Assembly (NCBI GenBank): GCA_964444225.1
Contig: CAYUFM010000018.1
Location: 1-13,929, forward strand
Origin: JALHOM01 sp964444225
GTDB lineage: Bacteria > Patescibacteriota > Saccharimonadia > Saccharimonadales > 2-12-FULL-41-12
Length of the DNA stretch: 13,929 nucleotides
Direction of reading: 5' to 3'
The notes below the pieces were generated by a model. The model saw nothing but the letters and a program-made list of their open reading frames with translations, had not been told where the DNA came from and ran no database searches. Shown piece by piece: positions 5,957 to 12,602 of the stretch; the stretch's first letter is position 1, and each line of letters begins with the position of its first letter. The position numbers and the translations under genes were made by a program.

Positions 5957-6412
5957 TTATCGGAGTTCACGGGCATTGTCTCGGTTTTGGTCGCGTTTTT
6001 TGATCAACTCTCTCTTGTCATATTTTTTGCGGCCGACTCCTACGCCAATGCGGAGTTTTATGTAGCGACCACCAGTCAAAAGTTCTGTTGGGATGATGCT
6101 TTTACCTTGATTTTTGGTCTCTATTAACGCATCAATTTCACGGCGTTTCATCAATAATTTGCGTGTGCGGGTTTGCTCGGTTTCTTCCAATTTTACACCG
6201 TTAAATCCAGTAATTGTAGCATTGAGTAGGTACAGCTCATTCCCCTGTACTGTTACGTAGGCACCACGCAAATGTCCGTGTCCCATACGCAAGGCTTTAG
6301 TCTCGGCACCGGTCAGACTTAGGCCCGCCACAAAGCTATCACCAAGGTCATAATCGAACTTGGCACGCTTATTTGTGATCTTTTTGGTCTGAACAGACTT
6401 CTTTTTAGCCAT
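5957..6412 (-). CDS. smpB: SsrA-binding protein SmpB
   Basis: SmpB binds tmRNA and delivers it to stalled ribosomes in trans-translation. The 151-aa protein has family landmarks in order: TNKRAKFDYDLGD (13-25), AGLSLTGAETKALR (29-42), GNELYLLN (57-64), RTRKLLMKRREID (82-94), the KSIIPTELL strand (104-112), and the tail KKYDKRELIKKRD (129-141), whose basic residues enter the decoding centre. ITGF replaces the more usual I-x-PY. Length is normal. A TATATA hexamer ends 6 nt before the ATG at 6412, suggesting a leaderless start, but no good -35 is seen. It is divergent from the RNA gene starting near 6472. In many bacteria ssrA lies next to smpB, yet no tmRNA tRNA-like domain is visible there. 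Confidence 0.95.
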   Translation of the reverse strand: MAKKKSVQTKKITNKRAKFDYDLGDSFVAGLSLTGAETKALRMGHGHLRGAYVTVQGNELYLLNATITGFNGVKLEETEQTRTRKLLMKRREIDALIETKNQGKSIIPTELLTGGRYIKLRIGVGVGRKKYDKRELIKKRDQNRDNARELR

Positions 6413-6436
6413 AACAGATATATAGTATGCTCCATA

Positions 6437-6465
6437 TTGACATTTTTTACAATAAGGTTTATAAT
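6437..6465 (+). promoter_or_regulatory. Perfect consensus sigma-70 promoter of the RNA gene
   Basis: TTGACA at 6437-6442 and TATAAT at 6460-6465 are separated by exactly 17 bp, a full 12/12 match to the housekeeping consensus. It is by far the strongest promoter in the window. Transcription should start near 6472. It lies in the 60-bp gap divergent from smpB and is followed by structured sequence without a long reading frame. Confidence 0.88.
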
Positions 6466-6471
6466 TATATT

Positions 6472-6806
6472 AATTATGAAGATGCTAGATGTTGAACTAG
6501 CGACACTTACTTTCTCCGAGAGACTTAAGGTAGTTAAGGCTCAGTAGAAGAGTATTACCAGGGCAGAAGCTAGGGTCTAAAAACCCGACCAGACAACTGT
6601 AATAATCGGTGGATGTGCTGTTGGCAGTAAAATTTCTTAGCTAGCATCCAGAGGATTAATCCCAGATTTATTTATACTCAAGTGGACTTTCGGAGACCAA
6701 ATCTAGGCAATAATTTAATGTCTGGATTTGTCGCGCATACGCGCATAGTATATTAGTTAGATCGAATTAACGAATATTGTAGCGCAACTCTTACTAATGT
6801 TAGAGT
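6472..6806 (+). ncRNA. Unassigned structured non-coding RNA (about 270-335 nt)
   Basis: The stretch has no credible protein frame but many helices. GCTAG/CTAGC lies near the 5' end. A 10-bp long-range helix (6513-6522 with 6687-6696, one G-U) encloses CTTAA/TTAAG (6524-6538), GGGT/ACCC (6573-6586), GGATG/CATCC (6611-6649) and the palindrome GGATTAATCC (6653-6662). It is followed by a 9-bp hairpin (6698-6706 with 6722-6730), GCGC-ATAC-GCGC (6733-6744) and ACTCT/AGAGT (6787-6806). It starts at a perfect sigma-70 promoter next to smpB. I looked for tmRNA (T-arm, tag ending in Ala-Ala), RNase P RNA (GAGGAAAGTCC core), SRP RNA and 6S RNA and found no match. The 3' end is uncertain: no U-tract follows. 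It could also be a long leader of the methyltransferase at 6813. Confidence 0.5.
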
Positions 6807-6812
6807 ATAAAA

Positions 6813-7403
6813 ATGTTAATAAAAATTATTCAACAGGTTGGCCTGTTAAGAAAAATCGTCTACACCCTTGGAGCATCACGCTCAAAGAAAATAGTTACAC
6901 AAGCAGAAGATTTTTTGGGCCAAAGCACAAAAATCATTGATATTGGTGCAGGTGTTGGCAATATATCTGAGATATTATTAAAAAAAGGCAAAAAAGTCAC
7001 TGCTATAGATGTTCAAAATCTCAGTATGGTTAAGGGCTTTGAGCCAATAATTTATGATGGTAAAAAAATACCATTTAAAGACAGTGAGTTTGATATTGGC
7101 CTGCTAATCACAGTACTACATCATGTTTCAGACCAAGATAATTTAATAAGCGAAGCTATGAGGGTGTCCAACAGGGTTATCATAATGGAAGATGTTTTTT
7201 CTTCTGTTTTTACAAAATATGTAACCTTTTTCTTCGATAGTCTTCTTAACTTTGAGTTTTTAGGACATCCTCACAGTAATAGGACCGATAAGGGATGGAA
7301 AGATTTTTTCAACAAATTAGGACTGAATCTGCTAAAAGAAGGATCATTTAATAGTTATTTCGTTTTTAGGCATAAAGTCTACTTATTAGAGAAAATAAAG
7401 TAG
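6813..7403 (+). CDS. Class I SAM-dependent methyltransferase
   Basis: The 196-aa protein has a Rossmann-type SAM-binding core. Motif I is IIDIGAGVGN (41-50). An acidic residue D66 follows strand 2 (TAIDV) and should bind the SAM ribose. The motif II/III region is FDIGLLITVLHHVSD (93-107), the last residues typical of Methyltransf_11-type enzymes. The substrate is unknown. The neighbours are a glycoside-hydrolase-like protein and a GT2 glycosyltransferase, so a glycan or lipid acceptor is possible. The start has no Shine-Dalgarno. A weak promoter (TTGTCG 6728-6733, 17 bp, TATTAG 6751-6756) lies in the upstream RNA region; otherwise it may be read from the strong promoter at 6437. Its stop codon directly abuts the stop of the convergent gene (7403/7404). 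Confidence 0.85.
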   Translation: MLIKIIQQVGLLRKIVYTLGASRSKKIVTQAEDFLGQSTKIIDIGAGVGNISEILLKKGKKVTAIDVQNLSMVKGFEPIIYDGKKIPFKDSEFDIGLLITVLHHVSDQDNLISEAMRVSNRVIIMEDVFSSVFTKYVTFFFDSLLNFEFLGHPHSNRTDKGWKDFFNKLGLNLLKEGSFNSYFVFRHKVYLLEKIK

Positions 7404-8513
7404 CTATTTATTATTTAATTCTTCCTTTAGCGTGTCCCAAACATCTGGTTGATTAAAATTAATTTTACGTGCATACATCCATTCGACTCCCCATACATCA
7501 ATTCTTTTTATACCAGTATCTCTTGCATATTGCATTCTATCTTCGAGCCTTTCAGCACTCAGCGAGCCGTTTTGTATTGAGATTGGGGCGTCTTTCATAT
7601 TATAGCCTTCTGGTAGCCATGGTTCAGCCTGGAGTTCGTGTATTATCATGTCTTTACCGTTTAGAATTTTTCCAGCACCTGCTAGAGTTGAATAAAACCA
7701 CGCTGGAAAAGGGTACTCTATGTATCTGTGTGTAAAATCTTTATCCCATACTCTTTTATAGACAGACACGGCCGAGATATCGGGTATAGGGTCACCAACA
7801 GGCACCCCAACTATATTGTTGCTCCTGCTGACAATTATAGGGTGTTTGTTGTCAAGATCTTTGACTAAATTATATTCCTCGACTAGCCTATCACGGCTGA
7901 AATCTGTACATTCACCGAATACGGACAGGAAAAACTCATTTTCTAGCTGATAGCTTTCTAAGGCAGGGTTGTTTCTATATCGCTCTACAACAGCAGTCAT
8001 ATATTTTAGTAGTTCTGGGTAAAAATCTTTTACTGGTCGGCCTTTAGCCCAGGACGGTTCATGGCACTCTGGCCATCGAGGTTGTCTTAGGCCGACAGCA
8101 AGGCTTACTTTTGACCCTGAGTCTATTGCTTTTTGGAACTGCCAGTCGAGTGTCGCAAAGTTGTAACTTCCCTTTGTTGGTTCAATCTGATCCCAATAAC
8201 TTACTAGACGAAAATGCCTAATTCCTAAATCGTCAATCATAGCCTGCATTGTTGCTTGAGGTTCAACTCCCAGTCTTTGGGCGTATTCAGGAATGAATGT
8301 GGCTCCGTACTCAATGGGTTTGTTTTTATTTTCCTGTATGTACCATTGAGCAATAGCGTAACTCCCAGAGATAAAAATGAAAATAATTGAAAAAATAATA
8401 ATCACAAACCATCTAAGCAACTTGTTTTTTGGCAAAATTTGAAAGACCACATTTTTTGTTTTTTCAAAAAATGAATTCTGTAAATTTGCTTTCTTTTTAC
8501 GCTTTTTTGACAT
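7404..8513 (-). CDS. Membrane-anchored TIM-barrel glycoside-hydrolase-like protein
   Basis: The 369-aa protein has a Lys-rich cytosolic N-terminus (SKKRKKKAN), a transmembrane anchor at about 34-56 and an extracytoplasmic barrel. Barrel motifs match the paralogue at 4881-5852: GLRQPRWPE (141-149), SYQLENEFF (187-195) with N192-E193 as likely acid/base, IIHELQAEPW (290-299) with E293 as likely nucleophile, and DVWGVEWMY (339-347). The conserved pair of carboxylates argues for an active retaining hydrolase of clan GH-A type, substrate unknown; a surface or environmental glycan is the natural guess. The start lies only 20 bp from the divergent GT2 start, so the promoters must overlap. A TATTAT lies 4 nt and other A/T hexamers about 8 nt before the ATG. 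The 3' end abuts the methyltransferase stop. Confidence 0.78.
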   Translation of the reverse strand: MSKKRKKKANLQNSFFEKTKNVVFQILPKNKLLRWFVIIIFSIIFIFISGSYAIAQWYIQENKNKPIEYGATFIPEYAQRLGVEPQATMQAMIDDLGIRHFRLVSYWDQIEPTKGSYNFATLDWQFQKAIDSGSKVSLAVGLRQPRWPECHEPSWAKGRPVKDFYPELLKYMTAVVERYRNNPALESYQLENEFFLSVFGECTDFSRDRLVEEYNLVKDLDNKHPIIVSRSNNIVGVPVGDPIPDISAVSVYKRVWDKDFTHRYIEYPFPAWFYSTLAGAGKILNGKDMIIHELQAEPWLPEGYNMKDAPISIQNGSLSAERLEDRMQYARDTGIKRIDVWGVEWMYARKINFNQPDVWDTLKEELNNK

Positions 8514-8533
8514 TCTGATAATATTTATTAGTA

Positions 8534-9361
8534 GTGAAGAATAATAAAAATAAACTGCTTACGCTTTCTATAATAATACCAGTATATAACGAAGAGCGCC
8601 ATATAGAAGATTGCTTGGATTCGATTAGTAAGCAAACAATTATGCCGGACAAAGTCATTGTGGTCGATAATAACTGCACCGATGGGACCATCGCAATTGC
8701 GCAGAAGTATAAGTTCGTTGAGGTAGTCGAAGAGTCTAATCAGGGAGTAGTGTATGCTCGTAATAAAGGTTTTGACAGCGTTAAATCCGACATAATCGGC
8801 AGAATCGATGCGGATGTAATCTTGCCCGATAACTGGGTTGAGCGTGTAATCGAATATTTTAACAAAAAAGATTCGGCTGGATCGGCACTAACCGGTTGTG
8901 GGTATTTTAGGAATTTCCATGCATTCCCTAAAAGTGTGACTTATAAGATTCAGGATATTATGACGTTTAGACTTAATAAATTGATTTTAGGACATTATGC
9001 ACTTTGGGGGTCGAACATGGCCATGTTGCATTCTGATTGGCTCAAAGTAAAAAAACAGGTTTGTCTGGACACGACTATACATGAAGATTTAGACCTTGCC
9101 ATTCATCTACATAGAGCGAACGTAAAAATTCATTACATGCCCGATCTAGGAGTTGTGTCGACTATGAAAAGGATTTCGTTTAGCAAAAAACCAGAACTTT
9201 ATAAAAATTTACTTCTTTGGCCCAATACGGTCCGTAAACATAATAATCCTAAGTGGGTTTTTGGTTGGCTGGGCGCGCAATTTTTATTTATTAATGGACT
9301 GTGGCTAACCCCCGTAAATATGGCAGTAACCAGGATTAAGTATGGTCATTGGCCGAATTAA
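8534..9361 (+). CDS. GT2 family glycosyltransferase
   Basis: The 275-aa protein has a GT-A fold. The N-terminal strand SIIIPVYNEE (12-21), the nucleotide-binding VVDNNCTDGT (43-52), NQGVVYARNKGF (69-80), the metal-binding DxD as RIDADVILP (90-98, D92/D94), and the catalytic-base region HEDLDLA (183-189) place it in GT2. A hydrophobic stretch near the C-terminus (about 242-266) may touch the membrane. It transfers a sugar from a nucleotide-sugar to an unknown acceptor, probably for a surface glycan or glycolipid. The start is GTG at 8534: a TAA stop lies five codons upstream in frame, so no longer start is possible. It is divergent from the membrane glycoside-hydrolase-like gene with a 20-bp gap, leaving no room for separate leaders with Shine-Dalgarno sites. 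Confidence 0.9.
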   Translation: MKNNKNKLLTLSIIIPVYNEERHIEDCLDSISKQTIMPDKVIVVDNNCTDGTIAIAQKYKFVEVVEESNQGVVYARNKGFDSVKSDIIGRIDADVILPDNWVERVIEYFNKKDSAGSALTGCGYFRNFHAFPKSVTYKIQDIMTFRLNKLILGHYALWGSNMAMLHSDWLKVKKQVCLDTTIHEDLDLAIHLHRANVKIHYMPDLGVVSTMKRISFSKKPELYKNLLLWPNTVRKHNNPKWVFGWLGAQFLFINGLWLTPVNMAVTRIKYGHWPN

Positions 9362-9409
9362 GGATTTATTTAATTACGGGGTTATTTTCATAAATAAGCT
9401 ATATATAGA

Positions 9410-9426
9410 ATTTTAATAATTAAAAT
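9410..9426. repeat. 8-bp inverted repeat upstream of the PNPOx-like gene
   Basis: ATTTTAAT and ATTAAAAT are perfect inverted arms around one central A, about 22 bp before the start codon of the PNPOx-like gene. It is A/T only, so it could arise by composition. Its position fits an operator. Confidence 0.3.
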
Positions 9427-9448
9427 CATGTAGTACCGTAGGAGATAT

Positions 9449-9895
9449 ATGGATTCTTTGGATGAAGCTATTAAATCTGAAATTCTTAGTTTTTTGGATT
9501 CTAGTCCTTTATGTGTGATTACTACCAATGATCGGGGTGGTAAATATCCAGAGTCAGCGCTTGTTGCTTTTGATCAATATGATAATTTTGAGATTGTTTT
9601 TGAAACATTTGATGATTCTAGAAAATATGCCAATCTTCAGAGCGATAAACATGTTTCATTAGTGGTAGGCTTTAGTCCTAAAACGCAGATTACTTTACAA
9701 TATGAGGGCATAGCCGAGGAGATACGACCAGAAAATTACGAAAAATATATTAAGCATTTTTTGGCTAAAGATACACCGTGTTCTGAGAAATTTTTACGTG
9801 ACCTAAGGGTTAAGTTTTTTAAAATAAAACCGAAGTGGCTAAGATATTCTGACTATAGAGGGAAAACGCCAAGGATAATCGAGAATAAGTTTTAA
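9449..9895 (+). CDS. Pyridoxamine 5'-phosphate oxidase-like flavin-binding protein
   Basis: The 148-aa protein has the split-barrel flavin-reductase/PNPOx-like pattern. An N-terminal helix is followed by strand LCVITTND (21-28), PESALVAF (34-41), and the FMN-phosphate binding segment SRKYANLQSDKHVSLVVG (57-74), in which SRK and the following strand match the TRK-x-x-NL signature of the family. The C-terminal segment KFFKIKPKWLRYSDY (122-136) is the usual last strand, often involved in flavin or substrate contacts. Family members bind FMN, F420 or heme, and the substrate cannot be told. AGGAG lies 4 nt before the ATG, slightly close. The 3' end overlaps the convergent CobO-like gene by 4 bp. 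Confidence 0.87.
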   Translation: MDSLDEAIKSEILSFLDSSPLCVITTNDRGGKYPESALVAFDQYDNFEIVFETFDDSRKYANLQSDKHVSLVVGFSPKTQITLQYEGIAEEIRPENYEKYIKHFLAKDTPCSEKFLRDLRVKFFKIKPKWLRYSDYRGKTPRIIENKF

Positions 9896-10461
9896 TAGTC
9901 AATGCCAGGGTTAGCAAGGTATTTGTTATCAAAATGATGCTTGACTTTGGTCATTTCGGTTACGATGTCGGCTTTAGCAACAAGGTCTTTTGGAAAATTA
10001 CGGCCAGTTAGGCACAGGCTAGTATTTTTTGCCTTGGAATCAATTAATTCTTCAAGGTCTTTTTGTGACAAGAGTCCATCATGGACGGCGTTGTTTATCT
10101 CGTCACAGATGACAATGTCAAACTTCCCGCTTTTTACAGCCTTGAGTGCTTCGCTATAAGTTTCTTGGGCGGCTTGTTTGTGTTGGTCTGGTGTCACATC
10201 GCTGGGACTTAGGTCACCAGCGTCATAAAAGCCCTTCCCTCCTTTGTAAAAATATAGTTGGTCTTCATACAAACTCTGGATGTCGCGGATGAAAGTATGC
10301 TCGCCAACGCCCCAATATTTAATAAATTGTATAAAAGCCACGTTCCAGCGTGTGCCGAGAGCGCGCACCATCAGTCCTAGGCTGGCACTGGTTTTGCCTT
10401 TTCCGTCGCCAGTATACACCACCACAACCGATTCTTTAGTCTTAAAATCCTCAAACGCCAT
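9892..10461 (-). CDS. Corrinoid adenosyltransferase, CobO/BtuR type
   Basis: The 189-aa protein matches the CobA/CobO/BtuR P-loop family, which adenosylates cob(I)alamin or cob(I)yrinic acid diamide with ATP. The atypical Walker A TGDGKGKTSAS is at 17-27, VAFIQFIKY at 41-49, the Walker B-like VICDEINNA at 117-125, and TGRNFPK (152-158) near the end. Its length is normal. No other cobalamin genes are in the window, and a CPR-type host would not be expected to make cobalamin, so the role may be salvage or another ATP-dependent nucleotide transfer. A TAGACT hexamer ends 6 nt before the ATG (weak -10, no clear -35). The stop overlaps the PNPOx-like gene. Confidence 0.92.
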   Translation of the reverse strand: MAFEDFKTKESVVVVYTGDGKGKTSASLGLMVRALGTRWNVAFIQFIKYWGVGEHTFIRDIQSLYEDQLYFYKGGKGFYDAGDLSPSDVTPDQHKQAAQETYSEALKAVKSGKFDIVICDEINNAVHDGLLSQKDLEELIDSKAKNTSLCLTGRNFPKDLVAKADIVTEMTKVKHHFDNKYLANPGIDY

Positions 10462-10547
10462 GCAACTAGTCTAACTCTAAATTCAAATTAATCTAAGCAC
10501 AAGTAGCATAGAAGATTAAAATTGTGGTACGTTTAAGCTAATTTATT

Positions 10548-11447
10548 ATGGGTGAAGTAGACTACACACGGTTTCATGATGAACTTCGGACTATGATGAC
10601 CTTGCCTGCTTCTGAAAATCCAGCTTCTCGCACTCAGGTTGGAGCTGATGACCCGTTTATTGGCGTAAACCCAAAAGAACTTATCCGTCTAGGTGACTTT
10701 TTGGATTCTGTCGACAATGATGGTTGTGCGCCTGAGCGTTCTGTATTTATTACCGGTTTCGAGGATTGGGATAGAAAGGCTTATATTCTTCAAGAGGCGG
10801 CAGAATCCAGAGGCATGAGGTTCGTAGGTTTGGATGTTGGAAAGTTTTTTTCAACTCCTCCACAAAAATCTAGGGTAAGCCCAAAAAAACGCATTTTAAA
10901 ACTTGTAAATCCTGGTTTTGAAGAAGAAGTGCTGGTGTGTTTTTCGGGGGTGGTTAAGCACTTCAAGCCTGCAGCCAGCCTAGAACGGGCTGTCCAAAGA
11001 GAGGTGTTATATAACGCCAGACAATTTGCTACATCTGTTGTGGATATGAAAAATGACCACAAAAATTTAAAGATATGTGCAATAGTAGATTCTCCTAAGG
11101 GTTTTCCACGTAGCATGCAAGACGAAGATGTGTTTGGAAAAAACATAAAAATCGACCTTCCAAAACTGCCCGCTAGGATCGAAATAATTTCGTCAGTAAT
11201 CGGAGATATAATATTGTCTAGTATGTATAGTGGTGAAGAAACACCGATAGACATTTCTGACGGAGAATACGTGCATAAGTTGGGTGAATTGACCAAGGAC
11301 CTTGGATATAACAGAATCGTAGCAATGGTGAGAGAAGCAATAATCTCGTTTGAGGTAGAACATTCAGATCCCAGAAATGCTCAACGTAAATCATTAAAAA
11401 CACCTAGCATAAAAGATTTAGTTCAGTACGTGCAAAGAAAATTTTAA
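10548..11447 (+). CDS. AAA+-like protein with degenerate P-loop, unknown function
   Basis: The 299-aa soluble protein shows the layout of an AAA+ module without its catalytic motifs. VFITGFEDWDRKAYI (66-80) followed by RFVGLDVGKFF (91-101) aligns in position with a Walker A region and next strand, but GxxGxGKT is replaced by GFEDWDRK. VLVCFSGVV (128-136) sits where Walker B would be and lacks Asp-Glu. ICAIVDSPKGFP (176-187) resembles the sensor-1 strand. IDLPKLPARIEII (202-214) and LGYNRIVAMVREA (252-264) resemble the region leading into, and the helical lid of, AAA+ proteins. This alignment is by eye. If correct, it is a pseudo-ATPase, perhaps structural. It lies directly upstream of the ATP synthase genes on the same strand, 47 bp from atpZ. 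Confidence 0.6.
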   Translation: MGEVDYTRFHDELRTMMTLPASENPASRTQVGADDPFIGVNPKELIRLGDFLDSVDNDGCAPERSVFITGFEDWDRKAYILQEAAESRGMRFVGLDVGKFFSTPPQKSRVSPKKRILKLVNPGFEEEVLVCFSGVVKHFKPAASLERAVQREVLYNARQFATSVVDMKNDHKNLKICAIVDSPKGFPRSMQDEDVFGKNIKIDLPKLPARIEIISSVIGDIILSSMYSGEETPIDISDGEYVHKLGELTKDLGYNRIVAMVREAIISFEVEHSDPRNAQRKSLKTPSIKDLVQYVQRKF

Positions 11448-11456
11448 TTTGGTAAC

Positions 11457-11486
11457 TTGCGTGCTGGTATACAGGGGTGATATACT
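11457..11486 (+). promoter_or_regulatory. Promoter of the ATP synthase operon
   Basis: TTGCGT (11457-11462), an 18-bp spacer and TATACT (11481-11486) with a TGA extension just before it (extended -10) precede the ATG at 11495 by 8 nt. The expected start point lies within a base or two of the ATG, giving an essentially leaderless mRNA. Confidence 0.6.
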
Positions 11487-11494
11487 ATACAAAA

Positions 11495-11755
11495 ATGAGT
11501 GTAAAACCTGCCCTACACAAGTCGGATTCTACTGAAGTGCAAGCTGCAAAGATGGCTTTTTTAACCAGCCTCATGGATATTTCTTGGCGACTAGCTACAG
11601 TTTTTCTGGTGCCAGTAGTTATTGGCTATGGTGTTGATCAGGCAAAAAACACCAATAAATTTGCGCTTATTGGTATGGTGGTTGGAGTTTTGCTAGGTAT
11701 ATTATTTATTATTTCACAAGGTCTAGACGCCAATAAGAAGGCTAAAAAGTCATGA
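11495..11755 (+). CDS. ATP synthase accessory protein AtpZ/AtpI-like
   Basis: This 86-aa protein has two hydrophobic helices (about 31-49 and 56-74) with short charged ends, typical of the AtpI/AtpZ family at the head of F-type ATP synthase operons. These proteins assist assembly of the c-ring or stability of the complex (AtpI) or have been proposed to carry divalent cations; sequence alone does not separate the two. A GTG at 11477 would give a longer product, but it lies before the -10 box, so the ATG at 11495 (extended -10, 8 nt upstream) is preferred. The gene overlaps atpB by 4 bp (ATGA), so the two are translationally coupled. Confidence 0.82.
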   Translation: MSVKPALHKSDSTEVQAAKMAFLTSLMDISWRLATVFLVPVVIGYGVDQAKNTNKFALIGMVVGVLLGILFIISQGLDANKKAKKS

Positions 11756-12561
11756 GCTTTACGAGCCTTTTTTTATTTGCAAGTGAGGATGGACCACATA
11801 TTGCTATAGCGCCAGAAAAGCTTTTTGAGGTTGGCGGTATTACCATAACTAATTCAATGCTTTATGGTTGGGTTAGTGCAGTTATTGTAATTTCTTTATT
11901 AATGTACGGAGTAAAGCGCATCAGTGTCGGCAAGACCAAGGGTTATCTGGCCAAGTTGATGGACAGTGGCACCGAATTTATCGTTGGCACTATGGAGTCT
12001 AGCCTGGGCTCACGCAAAAAAGCCGTCAAATACGCACCATTCTTTGTGACGACTTTCTTTTTTATTGTGTTAAATAACTGGCTTGGGCTATTACCTGGGA
12101 TAGGTCCAGCTGTCGAATATAATGGTACGCCACTACTGAGACCATTTACGGCTGACCTAAATGGTACTTTGTCTATGTCTCTGCTTATGATGATCATTGT
12201 TATTACTTTGGCTGTTCGTGAGTCTGGCGCACTAAAACATTTGCGTCACTACTTCCCTGGTAGTTTCAAAAATCCCATGACTCTGCCGCTTGGCGTACTA
12301 GAAATTTTGAGCGAATTTACACGTCTAATTAGTTTAGCTCTCCGACTGTTCCTTAATGTTGTAATTGGTGAAATTTTGATAGCTATATTTTCATTCCTAG
12401 GGTCTGGCGCGGCGCCACTTACAGCCCTGCCGTTTACCCTCCTGGAGTTATTTGTAGGGCTTTTACAGGCCTATATATTTGTGGTTCTTTGTATTTCCTA
12501 CTTGGCAGTTGCCACTGCTCATAATCATGATGAAGGTCATGCTAATGAAACAGGAAAGTAG
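11752..12561 (+). CDS. atpB: ATP synthase Fo subunit a
   Basis: Subunit a forms the two proton half-channels at the c-ring in the membrane. The 269-aa protein has about five to six hydrophobic helices. The essential arginine is R198 in SLALRLFLN (194-202), which usually reads LRLFGN; Leu replaces Gly. The C-terminal channel helix LELFVGLLQAYIFVVL (231-246) carries E232 and Q239, polar residues in the expected places. The family-specific NNWLGLLPG (108-116) is present. It overlaps atpZ/I by 4 bp and is followed by a 41-bp gap before atpE. The C-terminus is short and His-rich (AHNHDEGHANE). Confidence 0.96.
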   Translation: MSFTSLFLFASEDGPHIAIAPEKLFEVGGITITNSMLYGWVSAVIVISLLMYGVKRISVGKTKGYLAKLMDSGTEFIVGTMESSLGSRKKAVKYAPFFVTTFFFIVLNNWLGLLPGIGPAVEYNGTPLLRPFTADLNGTLSMSLLMMIIVITLAVRESGALKHLRHYFPGSFKNPMTLPLGVLEILSEFTRLISLALRLFLNVVIGEILIAIFSFLGSGAAPLTALPFTLLELFVGLLQAYIFVVLCISYLAVATAHNHDEGHANETGK

Positions 12562-12602
12562 GAATATAGAAAATGTTTAAGACAATAAAATAAGGAGAAG
12601 AA

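Noticed and set aside
6476..6547. 23-aa ORF (ATG at 6476) inside the RNA gene
   Set aside because: A frame of this length is expected by chance. It has no Shine-Dalgarno and overlaps the strand of the 10-bp long-range helix, so it was not called as a gene, although a leader peptide cannot be excluded.
6472..6806. Identification of the RNA gene as tmRNA (ssrA) or RNase P RNA
   Set aside because: No T-arm with a TTCRA loop, no terminal acceptor pairing or CCA, no tag frame ending in Ala-Ala, and no GAGGAAAGTCC-type core. The TTTCGGA at 6688-6694 recalls part of tmRNA but is explained by the long-range helix with 6513-6522. Left as unassigned.
11477..11494. GTG start for AtpZ at 11477
   Set aside because: It lies upstream of the extended -10 TATACT, would be absent from the predicted transcript, and has no good Shine-Dalgarno. 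The ATG at 11495 fits better.
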